Assembly: GCF_026898155.1 (NCBI RefSeq)
Contig: NZ_CP114029.1
Span: 5,064,001 to 5,128,000, forward strand
Length of the DNA stretch: 64,000 nt
Reading direction: 5' to 3'
From: Jiella pelagia
GTDB lineage: Bacteria > Pseudomonadota > Alphaproteobacteria > Rhizobiales > Rhizobiaceae
Shown: in pieces, positions 36,628-45,781 of the stretch
Layout: each line of letters begins with the position of its first letter
Numbering within the stretch: position 1 is the stretch's first letter
Notes under the pieces: generated by a model
The model's database searches: none
What the model saw: the letters and a program-made list of their open reading frames with translations, nothing else
Told to the model about the DNA's origin: nothing
Translations under genes and position numbers: made by a program

Positions 36628-37269
36628 ATGATCGACCTTTACACTTGGCAAACGCCGAACGGAGAAAAGCCCGTCCTGATGCTCGAAGAGTGCGGGCTCG
36701 ACTATCGCCTCGAGATGATCGACATCTCGGCCGGCGAGCAGAAGACGCCGGAGTTCCTTGCCATCAATCCGAACGGCAAGGTCCCGGCGCTCGTCGACCG
36801 CAATGGCGGCGAGGGCCAGACGGTCTTCGAATCCGGCGCGATCCTCATCTATCTGGCGGAAAAGACCGGCAAGTTTCTCACCGCTTCCGGCCCCGGACGC
36901 TACGAGACGCTGCAGTGGACGTTTTTTCAGGTCGGCGGAACCGGGCCGATGCTCGGCCAGTGGCATCATTTCACGAATGCGGCGCCGGACCAGATCCCCT
37001 ACGCGATCGACCGCTACAAGAAGGAATCGCTTCGTCTCCTCGGCGTCTTGGACGACCATCTGAAGGATCGCGAATGGCTGGCGGGTGAGTATTCCATCGC
37101 CGACATCATCAATTTCGGCTGGGTCCGGTCCGGACTTTCCGGTCTGAAGGGCGAGGGAACCGAGACGCTCTCGCATCTGATGGCCTGGACGGAGCGGGTG
37201 GGCTCGCGCCCGGCCGTCAAACGCGCTATCGAGAAGCTCGACCACGCCAAACGTGCAAAATCGGGCTGA
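36628..37269 (+). CDS. Glutathione S-transferase family protein
   Basis: A 213-residue GST. The N-terminal thioredoxin-fold domain (1-85) has LYTWQTPNGEKPVLMLEE, the cis-proline NPNGKVPAL and the glutathione gamma-glutamyl contact FESGAILIYLAEK. The C-terminal helical domain has WTFFQVGGTGPMLGQ and the YSIADI motif of the GST fold core. This is the YfcG/YghU-like nu-class type, often with disulphide reductase activity. It overlaps the next gene by one base (TGATG), so the two are co-translated. Confidence 0.92.
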   Translation: MIDLYTWQTPNGEKPVLMLEECGLDYRLEMIDISAGEQKTPEFLAINPNGKVPALVDRNGGEGQTVFESGAILIYLAEKTGKFLTASGPGRYETLQWTFFQVGGTGPMLGQWHHFTNAAPDQIPYAIDRYKKESLRLLGVLDDHLKDREWLAGEYSIADIINFGWVRSGLSGLKGEGTETLSHLMAWTERVGSRPAVKRAIEKLDHAKRAKSG

Positions 37270-38090
37270 TGCGATTCCTTTTTCTCGGTGACATGGTCGG
37301 CCGTTCCGGCCGAAACGCGGTGTTTACCGCCCTTCCTGGCCTCGTCGCCGACTATCGGCTCGACTTCGTCGTGGTGAACGGCGAGAACGCGGCTGGTGGC
37401 TTCGGCATCACTGAGGAGATCCTCAACCAGACGCTCTCTGCCGGGGCCGACGTGATGACCACCGGCAATCACGTCTGGGACCAGCGCGAGGCGCTTGAAT
37501 TCGCGCCGCGCGAGCCGCGCTTCCTGCGCCCGCTGAACTATCCGAAGGGCGCGCCGGGCAACGGCTCAGGGCTGTTCGAGGCCAAGAACGGCGCGCGCGT
37601 CCTCGTTTCCAACATCATGGGCCGGGTGTTCATGTCGCCCGACCTCGACGATCCGTTCGCTGCAGCCGATCAGCTCGTCGCCTCCTGCCCGCTGGGCGAA
37701 CAGGCGGACGCGATAATCATCGACTTCCACGCCGAGGCAACCTCGGAGAAACAGTCGATGGGTCATTTCCTCGACGGGCGGGTGAGCGTCGTCGTCGGCA
37801 CTCACACCCACGTACCGACGGCCGACCACCAGATTCTGTCAAACGGGACAGCCTATCAATCCGATGCCGGCATGTGCGGGGACTACGATTCATCGCTCGG
37901 CATGGAGAAGGAAGAGCCGCTGAACCGCTTCGTCACCAAGGTGCCGCGCGGCAGGTTCGAGGCAGCGCAGGGGCCGGCGACGATCGCCGGGCTGGCGGTC
38001 GAGATCTCCGACCGCACCGGCCTTGCCGAAAAGATCTCAGCGGTCAGGATCGGCCCGCGGCTCGAGGAATGCCGACCGGATTTCTGGTGA
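37269..38090 (+). CDS. YmdB-like metallophosphoesterase (TIGR00282 family)
   Basis: A 273-residue metallophosphoesterase. The metal-binding residues are visible as FLGDMVGRSGR, VVNGENAAGG, TGNHVWDQREAL, IIDFHAEATSEK, GTHTHVPTADH and YQSDAGMCGDYDSSLGM. This family hydrolyses 2',3'-cyclic nucleotides in Bacillus YmdB. Complete and of normal length. It is translationally coupled to the upstream GST gene, a pairing I cannot explain functionally. Confidence 0.93.
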   Translation: MRFLFLGDMVGRSGRNAVFTALPGLVADYRLDFVVVNGENAAGGFGITEEILNQTLSAGADVMTTGNHVWDQREALEFAPREPRFLRPLNYPKGAPGNGSGLFEAKNGARVLVSNIMGRVFMSPDLDDPFAAADQLVASCPLGEQADAIIIDFHAEATSEKQSMGHFLDGRVSVVVGTHTHVPTADHQILSNGTAYQSDAGMCGDYDSSLGMEKEEPLNRFVTKVPRGRFEAAQGPATIAGLAVEISDRTGLAEKISAVRIGPRLEECRPDFW

Positions 38091-38245
38091 CGGCACACTG
38101 TCATTTACCGCCCGCCGCCACATCTGCTGATTGCCCGGATCCAGTGATCGCGGGCGACCGCACAATTTGAGCCGATCACGCCACGGAAAGGCCGCCGCCT
38201 CTCCCGGCGCTTTGACGTTCGACCACCTCGCGCCCTGGAGCCCCG

Positions 38246-39076
38246 ATGGCCGACATGTTCGCCTTCCTCGCCGATCCCACCGCATACGTGGCGCTCTTCA
38301 CCCTGGTGGTGATGGAGATCGTCCTCGGGATCGACAACCTTATCTTCATCTCCATCCTGTCGAACAAGCTGCCGGAAAACCGCCGTGCGACGGCCCGGCG
38401 CGCCGGCATCGGTCTCGCCTTGATCCTCCGGCTCGCCCTCCTGTCGACGGTGGCGATCATAGTCCAGCTGACCGAACCGATCTTCGAGCTGTTCGGCCAC
38501 GGCTTCTCCTGGCGCGATCTTATCCTGATCGTCGGCGGGCTCTTCCTCGTCTGGAAGGCGACGAAGGAGATCCACCATTCGGTCGACCCGGAGGACCACA
38601 AGGACACCATCGTCTCACGGGCGGCGGACGTCACCATGGGGGCGGTGATCTTCCAGATCCTGCTGCTCGACCTGGTCTTTTCGGTCGATTCGATCATAAC
38701 CGCCGTCGGCATGACCGACGAGATCGGCATCATGGTCATTGCCGTGGTGGCCGCAGTGATCGTGATGCTGGTCGCCTCCGGGCCGTTGTCGCGGTTCATC
38801 GAACAGAACCCGACCGTGGTGATGCTCGCCCTCGGCTTCCTGTTGATGATCGGCACGACGCTGATTGCCGACGGCCTCGGCTTCCATGTGCCGAAGGGCT
38901 ACATCTACGCGGCGATGGCGTTCTCGGCGCTGGTCGAGTTCCTCAACATCCTCGGCAAGCGCAAGCGCCGGCTCGACCGCGAAAGGGCGGCCGGTGCCAA
39001 GGCGGAAGCCGCAACGCACAGCGAGCCGGTGAAGGTGCCGGCGCAGGTGCACGGCGCGCCGCCGACGGTGAGCTGA
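38246..39076 (+). CDS. TerC family integral membrane protein
   Basis: A 276-residue membrane protein with seven helices and the acidic metal motifs of the TerC fold: EIVLGIDNLIFISIL near residue 28 and LDLVFSVDSIITAVGM near residue 150. TerC family members export manganese or contribute to tellurium resistance and protein-secretion metalation. The C-terminal tail is charged. The short YoaE/YkoY-like form without CBS domains is seen here. Monocistronic; the 3' neighbour is convergent. Confidence 0.93.
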   Translation: MADMFAFLADPTAYVALFTLVVMEIVLGIDNLIFISILSNKLPENRRATARRAGIGLALILRLALLSTVAIIVQLTEPIFELFGHGFSWRDLILIVGGLFLVWKATKEIHHSVDPEDHKDTIVSRAADVTMGAVIFQILLLDLVFSVDSIITAVGMTDEIGIMVIAVVAAVIVMLVASGPLSRFIEQNPTVVMLALGFLLMIGTTLIADGLGFHVPKGYIYAAMAFSALVEFLNILGKRKRRLDRERAAGAKAEAATHSEPVKVPAQVHGAPPTVS

Positions 39077-39158
39077 CGGCAACGGGCGAGGGCGCCGGCG
39101 CGCCCCGCCCCATTGAAAGCCCTGCCGACGTTGGCGCTGCCGAAGACCCGCCGAGCCG

Positions 39159-39473
39159 TCAAACTTCCGCGCTGGCGAGGCACTTCTGCACCGCGCCTGC
39201 CAGCACGGCGTTCTTGTCGGCGAGGCTGCCGGCCGCTTCGTGGGCGTCGATCGTCTCGAGGATCTCCTGGCGAAAGGCTGCGGAGGTGGCTTCGCTCAGC
39301 GCCTGGTCGAAATAGTATTCGCTGAAGGGCTGGACGATCTTGGCCAGGACGAAGAGCGCCACGGTGTCCTCCTCGCCCTTGGCGGCCTTCTGGAGGCAGG
39401 CCTGGGCGAATTCGTCATAGGTCCCGACGCCGAGATGGCCTTCGGAGATGATGCGCTTGACGTCGCTCAACAT
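39159..39473 (-). CDS. Conserved-looking hypothetical protein
   Basis: A 104-residue soluble, acidic, probably all-helical protein: MLSDVKRIISEGHLGVGTYDEF at the start, then LFVLAKIVQPFSEYYFDQAL, with two cysteines (one near the C-terminus). I recognise no family. It lies 12 bases downstream of pyrE on the same strand, so it is probably cotranscribed with it. Confidence 0.65.
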   Translation of the reverse strand: MLSDVKRIISEGHLGVGTYDEFAQACLQKAAKGEEDTVALFVLAKIVQPFSEYYFDQALSEATSAAFRQEILETIDAHEAAGSLADKNAVLAGAVQKCLASAEV

Positions 39474-39485
39474 GAATTGCTGCTC

Positions 39486-40178
39486 CTAGTCCTTGGGATA
39501 GGAGCTGGCGCCGCCATGGGCGGCCGACCAGCTCATCGGATCGTTCAGGAAGGCCTCGACTTCCTGAAGCACCGCCTCGTCGAAGTAGCCCTGGTCGCGC
39601 GCCACCTTCAGGACGTCCCACCAGGTGGCGAGGGCGTGCATCTTGATGCCGTTGTCCTTCAGGGTCTGCTTGGTCTCGGGGAAGATGTCGTAGTGGAAGA
39701 TGACGAAGGTGTGCTCGACCGTCAGCCCGGCCTTGCGCAGCGCCTCGCAGAAGCGGATCTTGCTGCGGCCGTCGGTCGAGAGGTCCTCGACCAGCACGAT
39801 GCGCGAGCCTTCGCGGTAGTCGCCCTCGATCTGCGCGTCGCGGCCGAAGCCCTTCGGCTTCTTGCGCACATACTGCATCGGCATCGACAGGCGGTCGGCG
39901 ATCCAGGCAGCGAAGGGAATGCCGGCGGTCTCGCCGCCGGCGATGGCGTCGAGCGACTCAAAGCCGATGTCGCGCAGGATCACCGAGGAGGCGAAGTCCA
40001 TCAGCGTGTTGCGCACCCGCGGATAGGAGATCAGCTTGCGGCAGTCGATATAGACCGGGCTCGCCCAGCCGGAGGTGAAGCGGAAGGGTTCGTCGGCGCG
40101 AAAATGCACCGCCTTGACCTCGAGGAGCATCTTGGCGGTCATTTCCGCGATGAGGGTCTTGTCGGTGAAGCTCGTCAA
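39486..40178 (-). CDS. pyrE: Orotate phosphoribosyltransferase
   Basis: A 230-residue enzyme that joins orotate with PRPP to form OMP in pyrimidine synthesis. The PRPP-binding loop is RIVLVEDLSTDGRSK; the substrate loop region is YVRKKPKGFGRDAQIEG; and GGETAGIPFAAWIAD precedes it. It is the longer alphaproteobacterial form with a C-terminal extension (about 195-230). ATG 40178 starts MTSFTDKTL. Confidence 0.95.
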   Translation of the reverse strand: MTSFTDKTLIAEMTAKMLLEVKAVHFRADEPFRFTSGWASPVYIDCRKLISYPRVRNTLMDFASSVILRDIGFESLDAIAGGETAGIPFAAWIADRLSMPMQYVRKKPKGFGRDAQIEGDYREGSRIVLVEDLSTDGRSKIRFCEALRKAGLTVEHTFVIFHYDIFPETKQTLKDNGIKMHALATWWDVLKVARDQGYFDEAVLQEVEAFLNDPMSWSAAHGGASSYPKD

Positions 40179-40525
40179 ACCGGGTGCCTTTCCTGGACGG
40201 AGTGAGGCCTGTCGAGCGAGCGCCAGTCTCCCACCGACAAATCCGCATCAGGCCGGACCACCCTTACCCGCTCGGTGCCGCAGGCTTCAATATGACGGAG
40301 CGCGCTTTCCTCAGACGAAGCGCGGGCGGAAGGGAGTAGGGGTGCGCGGTCGCGGCGATCCGTCCCTGGATGCCACCAACTGGAGAATTCGAACGCTGCA
40401 TCGAAACCATGGACTTGCCAGCAGTCCTCTGCTTGCGACATGTGTCGAAGCGGTCCTCGTAAGAGGGCCGAAGTGTCGGAACCGGACCGTTAGGTCCGCT
40501 CCGCCCGTCCGATGGGAGGTATTGC
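40179..40525. other. Divergent promoter region between pyrE and the ThDP enzyme gene
   Basis: About 350 bases between two divergent genes. Only short shadow frames are present. I see no clear operator or riboswitch. Confidence 0.4.
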
Positions 40526-42130
40526 GTGGACAGCGACCACAAGCCGGCGCCGAAGGGCGGCGGGCAGGAAACGAATGGGGCCGAGCGGCTTTGCGACAGT
40601 CTGATCGCACAAGGCGTCGACACCTGTTTCGCCAATCCCGGGACATCGGAGATGCATTTCGTCGGGGCGCTGGATCGGCGGCCGCAGATGCGCTGCGTTC
40701 TCGGCCTGTTCGAGGGCGTGGTGACGGGCGCTGCCGACGGCTATGCACGGATGGCGGAGAAGCCGGCAGCGACGCTGTTGCACACCGGGCCCGGCCTCGC
40801 CAACGGTCTCGCCAATCTGCACAATGCCAAGCGCGCCCGCACGCCGCTGATCAACGTGGTCGGCGACCATGCGACCTATCATCTGGAATACGAAGCGCCG
40901 CTCGCCAGCGACATCGACAGCCTTGCTCGGCCGATGTCGAACTGGCTGGCGCGGGCGAGCCATCCCGATCGGGTCGCCGCGGAGGCGGCCGAGGCATGGC
41001 GGGCGGCGGTCTCGACGCCGGGGGTGGCGACGCTCGTCCTGCCGGCCGACATGGCCTGGGGCCCGGCAGAGCCGGCGCCGATCGTGCCGATCGAGCGGAA
41101 TGCACTGAAGCGGCCCGACGAGGGCAAGGTCCGGTCCATCGCGCAGGAGATGAAGAAGCCCGGGCGCACGGTCCTGCTCGTCGGGGGCAGGGCAGTGCGG
41201 GAGGGCGCCCTGTCGCTCATTGCTGCCATTGCCGAGAAGACCGGGGCGGAGTTCGTCGCGGAAACCTTCAACGCGCGGATCGAGCGCGGAGCAGGGCGCG
41301 TGCAGGTCGGGAAGGTTCCCTACGCGGTGGACGACGCGGTGGCCTATCTGGCCGGAACCGAAAGGCTGATCCTGATCGACGCGCGGCCGCCGGTCGGCTT
41401 CTTCGCCTATCCGGACAAGCCGAGCCTCCTGCACGACCCGGCGGGGAGCCTGCACAAGCTCGTCGAGACCGACGAGGATCTGGGCGAGGCGCTTGCGCTC
41501 CTGGCGGACAGCCTCGGCGTAAAGCTGCGACAAGCATCCGCCACACATCGCGCCAGCGCGCACGACCCGGCAGCGACCTTGCCTCAGGGACCACTCACGC
41601 CCGAGAGCACCTGCGCCATCGTCGCCGCGCTGCTGCCCGAACATTCCATCGTCTGCGACGAATCCGTCAGCGCGGGCGGTTCCTTCTTCCCCGCCAGCTA
41701 CGGCTCGCCCCGACACGACTATCTGCAGCTGACGGGCGGCTCGATCGGCATCGGCCTGCCGCTCGGCACCGGCGCCGCCGTCGCCTGCCCGGACCGACGC
41801 GTCGTCTGCCTGCAGGCCGACGGCAGCGCCATGTATACGATCCAGGCGCTGTGGACCCAGGCGCGCGAGCGCCTCGGCGTGACGACGGTGATCCTGTCGA
41901 ACCGGCGATACGCGATCCTCGAGCACGAAATGCGCAATGTCGGCATCCGCGAGTACGGCGAGAATGCCCGCCGCATGCTGCGCTTCGACGATCCGCCGCT
42001 CGACTGGGTGGCGCTCGCCCGCGGCCATGGCGTCGAGGCCGCGCGGGCGGAAACCGGCGAGGCCCTCGCCGATCTCCTGCGCGCCGCCAATTCCCGCGAA
42101 GAACCGTTCCTGATCGAAGCCGTCATCTGA
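40526..42130 (+). CDS. Thiamine diphosphate-dependent enzyme, acetolactate synthase/benzoylformate decarboxylase-like
   Basis: A 534-residue three-domain ThDP enzyme. The catalytic glutamate lies in NPGTSEMHFVGAL, followed by GAADGYARM. The central domain is about 190-340. The C-terminal pyrophosphate domain has GGSIGIGLPLGTGAAVA and the metal motif ADGSAMYTIQALWTQAR...LSNRRYAIL. It is annotated in relatives as acetolactate synthase large-subunit-like or benzoylformate decarboxylase (MdlC) type; I cannot choose, but no small subunit gene is adjacent, which argues against biosynthetic acetolactate synthase. GTG start with a GGGAGG ribosome site. It is convergent with the amino-acid transporter operon. 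Confidence 0.85.
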   Translation: MDSDHKPAPKGGGQETNGAERLCDSLIAQGVDTCFANPGTSEMHFVGALDRRPQMRCVLGLFEGVVTGAADGYARMAEKPAATLLHTGPGLANGLANLHNAKRARTPLINVVGDHATYHLEYEAPLASDIDSLARPMSNWLARASHPDRVAAEAAEAWRAAVSTPGVATLVLPADMAWGPAEPAPIVPIERNALKRPDEGKVRSIAQEMKKPGRTVLLVGGRAVREGALSLIAAIAEKTGAEFVAETFNARIERGAGRVQVGKVPYAVDDAVAYLAGTERLILIDARPPVGFFAYPDKPSLLHDPAGSLHKLVETDEDLGEALALLADSLGVKLRQASATHRASAHDPAATLPQGPLTPESTCAIVAALLPEHSIVCDESVSAGGSFFPASYGSPRHDYLQLTGGSIGIGLPLGTGAAVACPDRRVVCLQADGSAMYTIQALWTQARERLGVTTVILSNRRYAILEHEMRNVGIREYGENARRMLRFDDPPLDWVALARGHGVEAARAETGEALADLLRAANSREEPFLIEAVI

Positions 42131-42152
42131 GAGGAACGGGCGGAGGCTCCGT

Positions 42153-42473
42153 CTATTCGGCCAGTTCGAAGACGTGGTGGTGGATCCAGCCGTCGAACAT
42201 CTTCATCAGCTCGGCCGTCTCCGCCCGGCTTTCGAAGCGGATCGGCGCCTTCAGCGCCTCGGCGAGCGCCGCCGCGTCGTCGAAGGTCATCGCCAGAACC
42301 AGCGGGTAGGACGGTGCGCCGTCGTCCCGCTCCAGCGCGAACATCACCTTGACGTCGCGCACGCTAACGAACCGGCGCCACATCGGCATCAGCCGCTCGG
42401 TGACGAAGCGGCGGAACTCGGCCTCGCGCCCTGCATGGATCGTCCCATCGAAGAGGGCTTGGCGGACGATCAT
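42153..42473 (-). CDS. Small dimeric alpha/beta-barrel type protein
   Basis: A 106-residue protein with the ferredoxin-like pattern of the antibiotic biosynthesis monooxygenase/EthD group: FRRFVTERLMPMWRRF, then YPLVLAMTFDDAAALAEAL, then HHHVFEL at the end. The function is unknown. It overlaps the end of the 2-hydroxyacid dehydrogenase gene by four bases and is therefore the last gene of the leftward transporter operon, likely acting on the same substrate. Confidence 0.7.
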   Translation of the reverse strand: MIVRQALFDGTIHAGREAEFRRFVTERLMPMWRRFVSVRDVKVMFALERDDGAPSYPLVLAMTFDDAAALAEALKAPIRFESRAETAELMKMFDGWIHHHVFELAE

Positions 42474-43429
42474 CGTGCGTCTCCGTCGAGTTGGATCACC
42501 GAGTTGGGCGGCGTCTCGCCATTGAAGAAGGCAGCGAGGTTGGCGAGCACCAGTTCGCCCATCGCCCGGCGGGTCTCGATCGTCGCGCTGCCCTGATGCG
42601 GCATCAGAAGGACGTTGTCGAACATCTGGAATTCCCTGCGAATATTCGGCTCGCCGACGAAGACGTCGAGGCCGGCGCCGGCGATGGTGCCATTCGCCAG
42701 CGCAGCGATCAGCGCGTCCTCGTCGACGACGCTGCCGCGGGCGACGTTGACGAGAACACCGTCCTGGCCGAGCGCCGCCAGCACGTCCTTCGACACCATC
42801 TTTTCAGTCGCCGTGGTGCCGGCGACGCAGATGGCGAGGACGTCGCAATCCGATGCCAGCGCTACCGGAGTCTCGCAACGCATGTAGCCCGGCGCCTCGA
42901 CGGGCGAGCGGTTCCAATATGCGATCGTCATGCCGAATGCCTCCGCCCTTCGGCCGAGGGCGCGGCCGATCTGGCCGAGGCCGAGAATGCCGAGGCGCTT
43001 GCCGCGAAGGCTGGATCCGAGCGTTGGCTTGCCGCCTTGCGCCCAGTGGCCGCCGCGCACCAGCCGATCGCCTTCGCCGAGCCGGCGCAGGACCCCGAGG
43101 ATCAGCGCCATGCCGAGATCGGCGACGTCGTCGGTCAGGACGCCGGGGGTGGTCGAGACGTGGATGCCGCGCCGGCGGGCGAGGTCGAGATCGACCTTGT
43201 CGGTGCCGACGCCGTTGATCGCGACGAGGCCGAGTTCCGGTAGCTTATCGAACCATTCGGCCGAAAGCCCGGTGCCGCCGCCGGTGACGACGGCGCGGAT
43301 GCGGGCTACGGCAACTTCGGCGGCCTCGGCGCCACCGGGCTCGAACAGCCGGACGACCTTATATTCGGCATCGAGCCGCGCCTCGATCTCGGCGAGCATC
43401 GGCTCGACGAGCAGGATCTCGTGTTTCAC
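42470..43429 (-). CDS. D-isomer specific 2-hydroxyacid dehydrogenase
   Basis: A 319-residue NAD(P)-dependent dehydrogenase. The nucleotide loop is GILGLGQIGRALGRR; the catalytic arginine is in VARGSVVDE, the glutamate in VFVGEPN and the histidine in LMPHQGSATIETR. It resembles glyoxylate/hydroxypyruvate reductases. It sits between the ATPase gene of an amino-acid ABC transporter and a small barrel protein on the same strand, so it probably reduces a keto acid derived from the imported compound. ATG 43429 gives MKHEILLVEPM. Confidence 0.92.
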   Translation of the reverse strand: MKHEILLVEPMLAEIEARLDAEYKVVRLFEPGGAEAAEVAVARIRAVVTGGGTGLSAEWFDKLPELGLVAINGVGTDKVDLDLARRRGIHVSTTPGVLTDDVADLGMALILGVLRRLGEGDRLVRGGHWAQGGKPTLGSSLRGKRLGILGLGQIGRALGRRAEAFGMTIAYWNRSPVEAPGYMRCETPVALASDCDVLAICVAGTTATEKMVSKDVLAALGQDGVLVNVARGSVVDEDALIAALANGTIAGAGLDVFVGEPNIRREFQMFDNVLLMPHQGSATIETRRAMGELVLANLAAFFNGETPPNSVIQLDGDAR

Positions 43430-43456
43430 GTCATGCCTCTTGGAAACGGTGCGGCC

Positions 43457-44246
43457 TTAATGGCCGGTGATCTGGCCGAGGAAGGTTCGCGTCCGCTCAT
43501 GCTGCGGATTGGAGAAGAAGGCGTTCGGCTCGGCCACCTCGACGATCTCCCCGCGGTCCATGAAGATGACGCGGTCGGCGACCTGCCTGGCGAAGCCCAT
43601 CTCGTGGGTGACGACCATCATCGTCATGCCTTCGCGGGCAAGATCGATCATCGTGTCGAGCACTTCCGACACCATCTCCGGATCGAGCGCCGAGGTCGGC
43701 TCGTCGAACAGCATGATCTTCGGGTTCATGCACAGCGCCCGCGCGATCGCGACGCGCTGCTGCTGGCCGCCGGAAAGCTGCGCCGGATATTTCTCGGCCT
43801 GTTCGGGAATACGCACCCGCTCCAGGAACTTGCGGGCGGTCTCTTCGGCCTCGCGCCGGTCGACGCCGCGCACCTTCATCGGCGCGAGGGTGCAGTTCTG
43901 CAGCACCGTCATGTGCGGGAACAGGTTGAACTGCTGGAAGACCATGCCGACGTCGCGGCGCACCTTCTCGACGTTCTTCGGCCCGGCGGTGAGCCTCGAT
44001 GCCGTCGACGACGATCCGGCCCTTCTCGACCGCCTCGAGCTGGTTGACGCAGCGGATCAGCGTCGACTTTCCCGAGCCGGATGGGCCGCACACGACGATC
44101 TTCTCGCCGCGTGCGACCTGAAGGTCGATGTGTTTCAGGGCGTGGAAGGTGCCGTAGTATTTTTCGACCCCCTCCATCGCCACGGCGGGCCTGTCGGCGG
44201 CTGCGTCCGCGCGCCCATCGGGCAAAGTGGTGCTCATCGCTGACAT
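43457..44246 (-). CDS. Polar amino-acid ABC transporter ATP-binding protein, apparent frameshift
   Basis: A GlnQ/HisP-type ATPase. Walker A is GPSGSGKST, the Q-loop VFQQFNLFPH, the signature LSGGQQQR and Walker B IMLFDEPTSALD, with the H-loop in VTHEMGFA. The frame breaks at 43991-43997 (GAGCCTC on the plus strand, GAGGCTC in the gene). Removing one base gives DGIELTAGPKNVE. Corrected length is about 262 residues. ATG 44246 follows GGAG. It completes the transporter with the two permeases and the binding protein upstream. Confidence 0.92.
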
Positions 44247-44269
44247 CCCGCTTTCTCCGGCTCGAACGC

Positions 44270-45073
44270 TCAGTTGTTGGTGCTGGCGATGAAGTCCGGC
44301 AGCGGCGCGTCGAGCCACTTCTGGTGCAGCTCGTTCAGCTGGCCGTCCTCTTTCATCTTGGTGAGGAAGTCGTTGACCGCCGCCATCAGCTCGGTGGAGC
44401 CGGGACGGGTGGCGATGCCCTGGCGCTGCTGGCTGAGCGAGAACTTGGTGGTGTAGGTCTCCGGCCGGACGGTCTCGACCTGCGCGACGACGGTGTTCGA
44501 CGCACCGATCAGCGGCACCTGGCCGGAGAGAAGGGCCTGGACGGCCGAGGCGTCGTCGTCGAAACGCTGGATGTTGGTGCCTTCCGGCGCGATCTTGGTG
44601 ATCGCCGTATCCTGGGTCGAGGCACGGGCTACGCCGACATTCTTGCCTGCGAGCGCCGCCGCGTCGGGGACGTCCACGTCCTTTTCGCCGAACAGGAAGA
44701 TCTCGATACCGGCATAGGGCTGCGAGAAGTCGACCTGCTTGGCGCGCTCCTCGGTGATGCCGAGCGAGGCGACGAGGACATCGACCTGGCCGGAGAGGAG
44801 ATAGGGGATGCGGTTCGGGCCGGTGACGGGGACGAGGTTGACGTCGACGCCGAGATCCTTGGCGAGCAGCTTGGCGACGTCAGCGTCGTAGCCATCGGGC
44901 TGGCCCGAGGTGTCGAGGATGCCGAAGGGCGGGAAGTCGACGAGCATGCCGACATTGATGGTGCCGCGCGACTTGACGGCTTCGAGCGTCTGCGCGCCGG
45001 CGGATGCCGCCCCGAAGCCGGCGAAGAGCGTTGCCGCGGTGGCGAGCGCCGCGACTTTCCTGAAGATGTTCAT
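44270..45073 (-). CDS. Amino-acid ABC transporter substrate-binding protein
   Basis: A 267-residue periplasmic solute-binding protein of the HisJ/GlnH class. The signal peptide ends near ASAGAQ. Typical blocks are GTINVGMLVDFPPFGILDTSGQPDGYDADVA (in two parts), YLLSGQVDVLVASLGITEERAKQVDFSQPY, GVARASTQDTAI and LSQQRQGIATRPG. The ligand is a polar or related amino acid or opine-like compound. It is the third gene of the leftward operon. Confidence 0.93.
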   Translation of the reverse strand: MNIFRKVAALATAATLFAGFGAASAGAQTLEAVKSRGTINVGMLVDFPPFGILDTSGQPDGYDADVAKLLAKDLGVDVNLVPVTGPNRIPYLLSGQVDVLVASLGITEERAKQVDFSQPYAGIEIFLFGEKDVDVPDAAALAGKNVGVARASTQDTAITKIAPEGTNIQRFDDDASAVQALLSGQVPLIGASNTVVAQVETVRPETYTTKFSLSQQRQGIATRPGSTELMAAVNDFLTKMKEDGQLNELHQKWLDAPLPDFIASTNN

Positions 45074-45114
45074 GATTGTTCTCCCTGTTGTTGTTGTTCG
45101 ACCGCCCGGCGCGT

Positions 45115-45771
45115 TCAGCGCTGGGTGGCCACTGCGAAACGTCGCTCCATCCAGCGCGCCAAGAGCGACAGCGGCCAGCAGATGACGAAGTAGAGGATGG
45201 CCACCAGGCCGAAGACCTCGAAGGGAACGAAGGTGGCGTTGTTGATGATCTGGCCGGCCCGCGTCAGTTCGACGAAGCCGATGATCGAGGCGAGCGAGGT
45301 GCCCTTGATCAGCTGCACAAGGAAGCCGACCGTCGGCGCGACGGCGATCTTCGCAGCCTGCGGCAGCACCACCGACTTCATCCGGTCGACATAGCCGAGG
45401 CCGAGCGCCCAGGACGCTTCCGACTGGCCTGACGGCACGGCCTGAATGCAGCCGCGCCAGATCTCGCCGAGAAAGGCGCTGGCATGCAGCGTCAGCGCCA
45501 GCGACGCCGCGACCCACGGGTTGATGCCGGCGCCGAAGATGTTGAGGCCGAAATAGACGAGGAACAGCTGCATCAAGAGCGGCGTGCCCTGGAACAGCCG
45601 GACATAGCCGAGCGCCAGGTAGCGCGGCAGCCTGGCCCGCGAGACCCGCAAAAGTGCGATGATCAAGCCGCCGACCGAGCCACCGGCAAAGGCGATGGCC
45701 GAGAGTGCCAGGGTCCACTGGATGGCCCAGACGATGAAGAGGGCTTCGTCGAACCCGAAGGGACGGATCAT
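45115..45771 (-). CDS. Amino-acid ABC transporter permease
   Basis: A 218-residue inner-membrane permease of the HisM/GlnP class, with the EAA loop in AFLGEIWRGCIQAVPSGQSEASWALGLGY (in two parts) and PQAAKIAVAPTVGFLVQL. About five helices. It follows the other permease gene by 10 bases and is the second gene of the operon. Confidence 0.93.
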   Translation of the reverse strand: MIRPFGFDEALFIVWAIQWTLALSAIAFAGGSVGGLIIALLRVSRARLPRYLALGYVRLFQGTPLLMQLFLVYFGLNIFGAGINPWVAASLALTLHASAFLGEIWRGCIQAVPSGQSEASWALGLGYVDRMKSVVLPQAAKIAVAPTVGFLVQLIKGTSLASIIGFVELTRAGQIINNATFVPFEVFGLVAILYFVICWPLSLLARWMERRFAVATQR

Positions 45772-45781
45772 CTTCCAGCTC

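Noticed and set aside
40526..42130. Calling the ThDP enzyme ilvB
   Set aside because: No ilvN-type small subunit or ilvC is adjacent and the C-terminal region looks more like the benzoylformate decarboxylase-like group, so a biosynthetic role is not supported.
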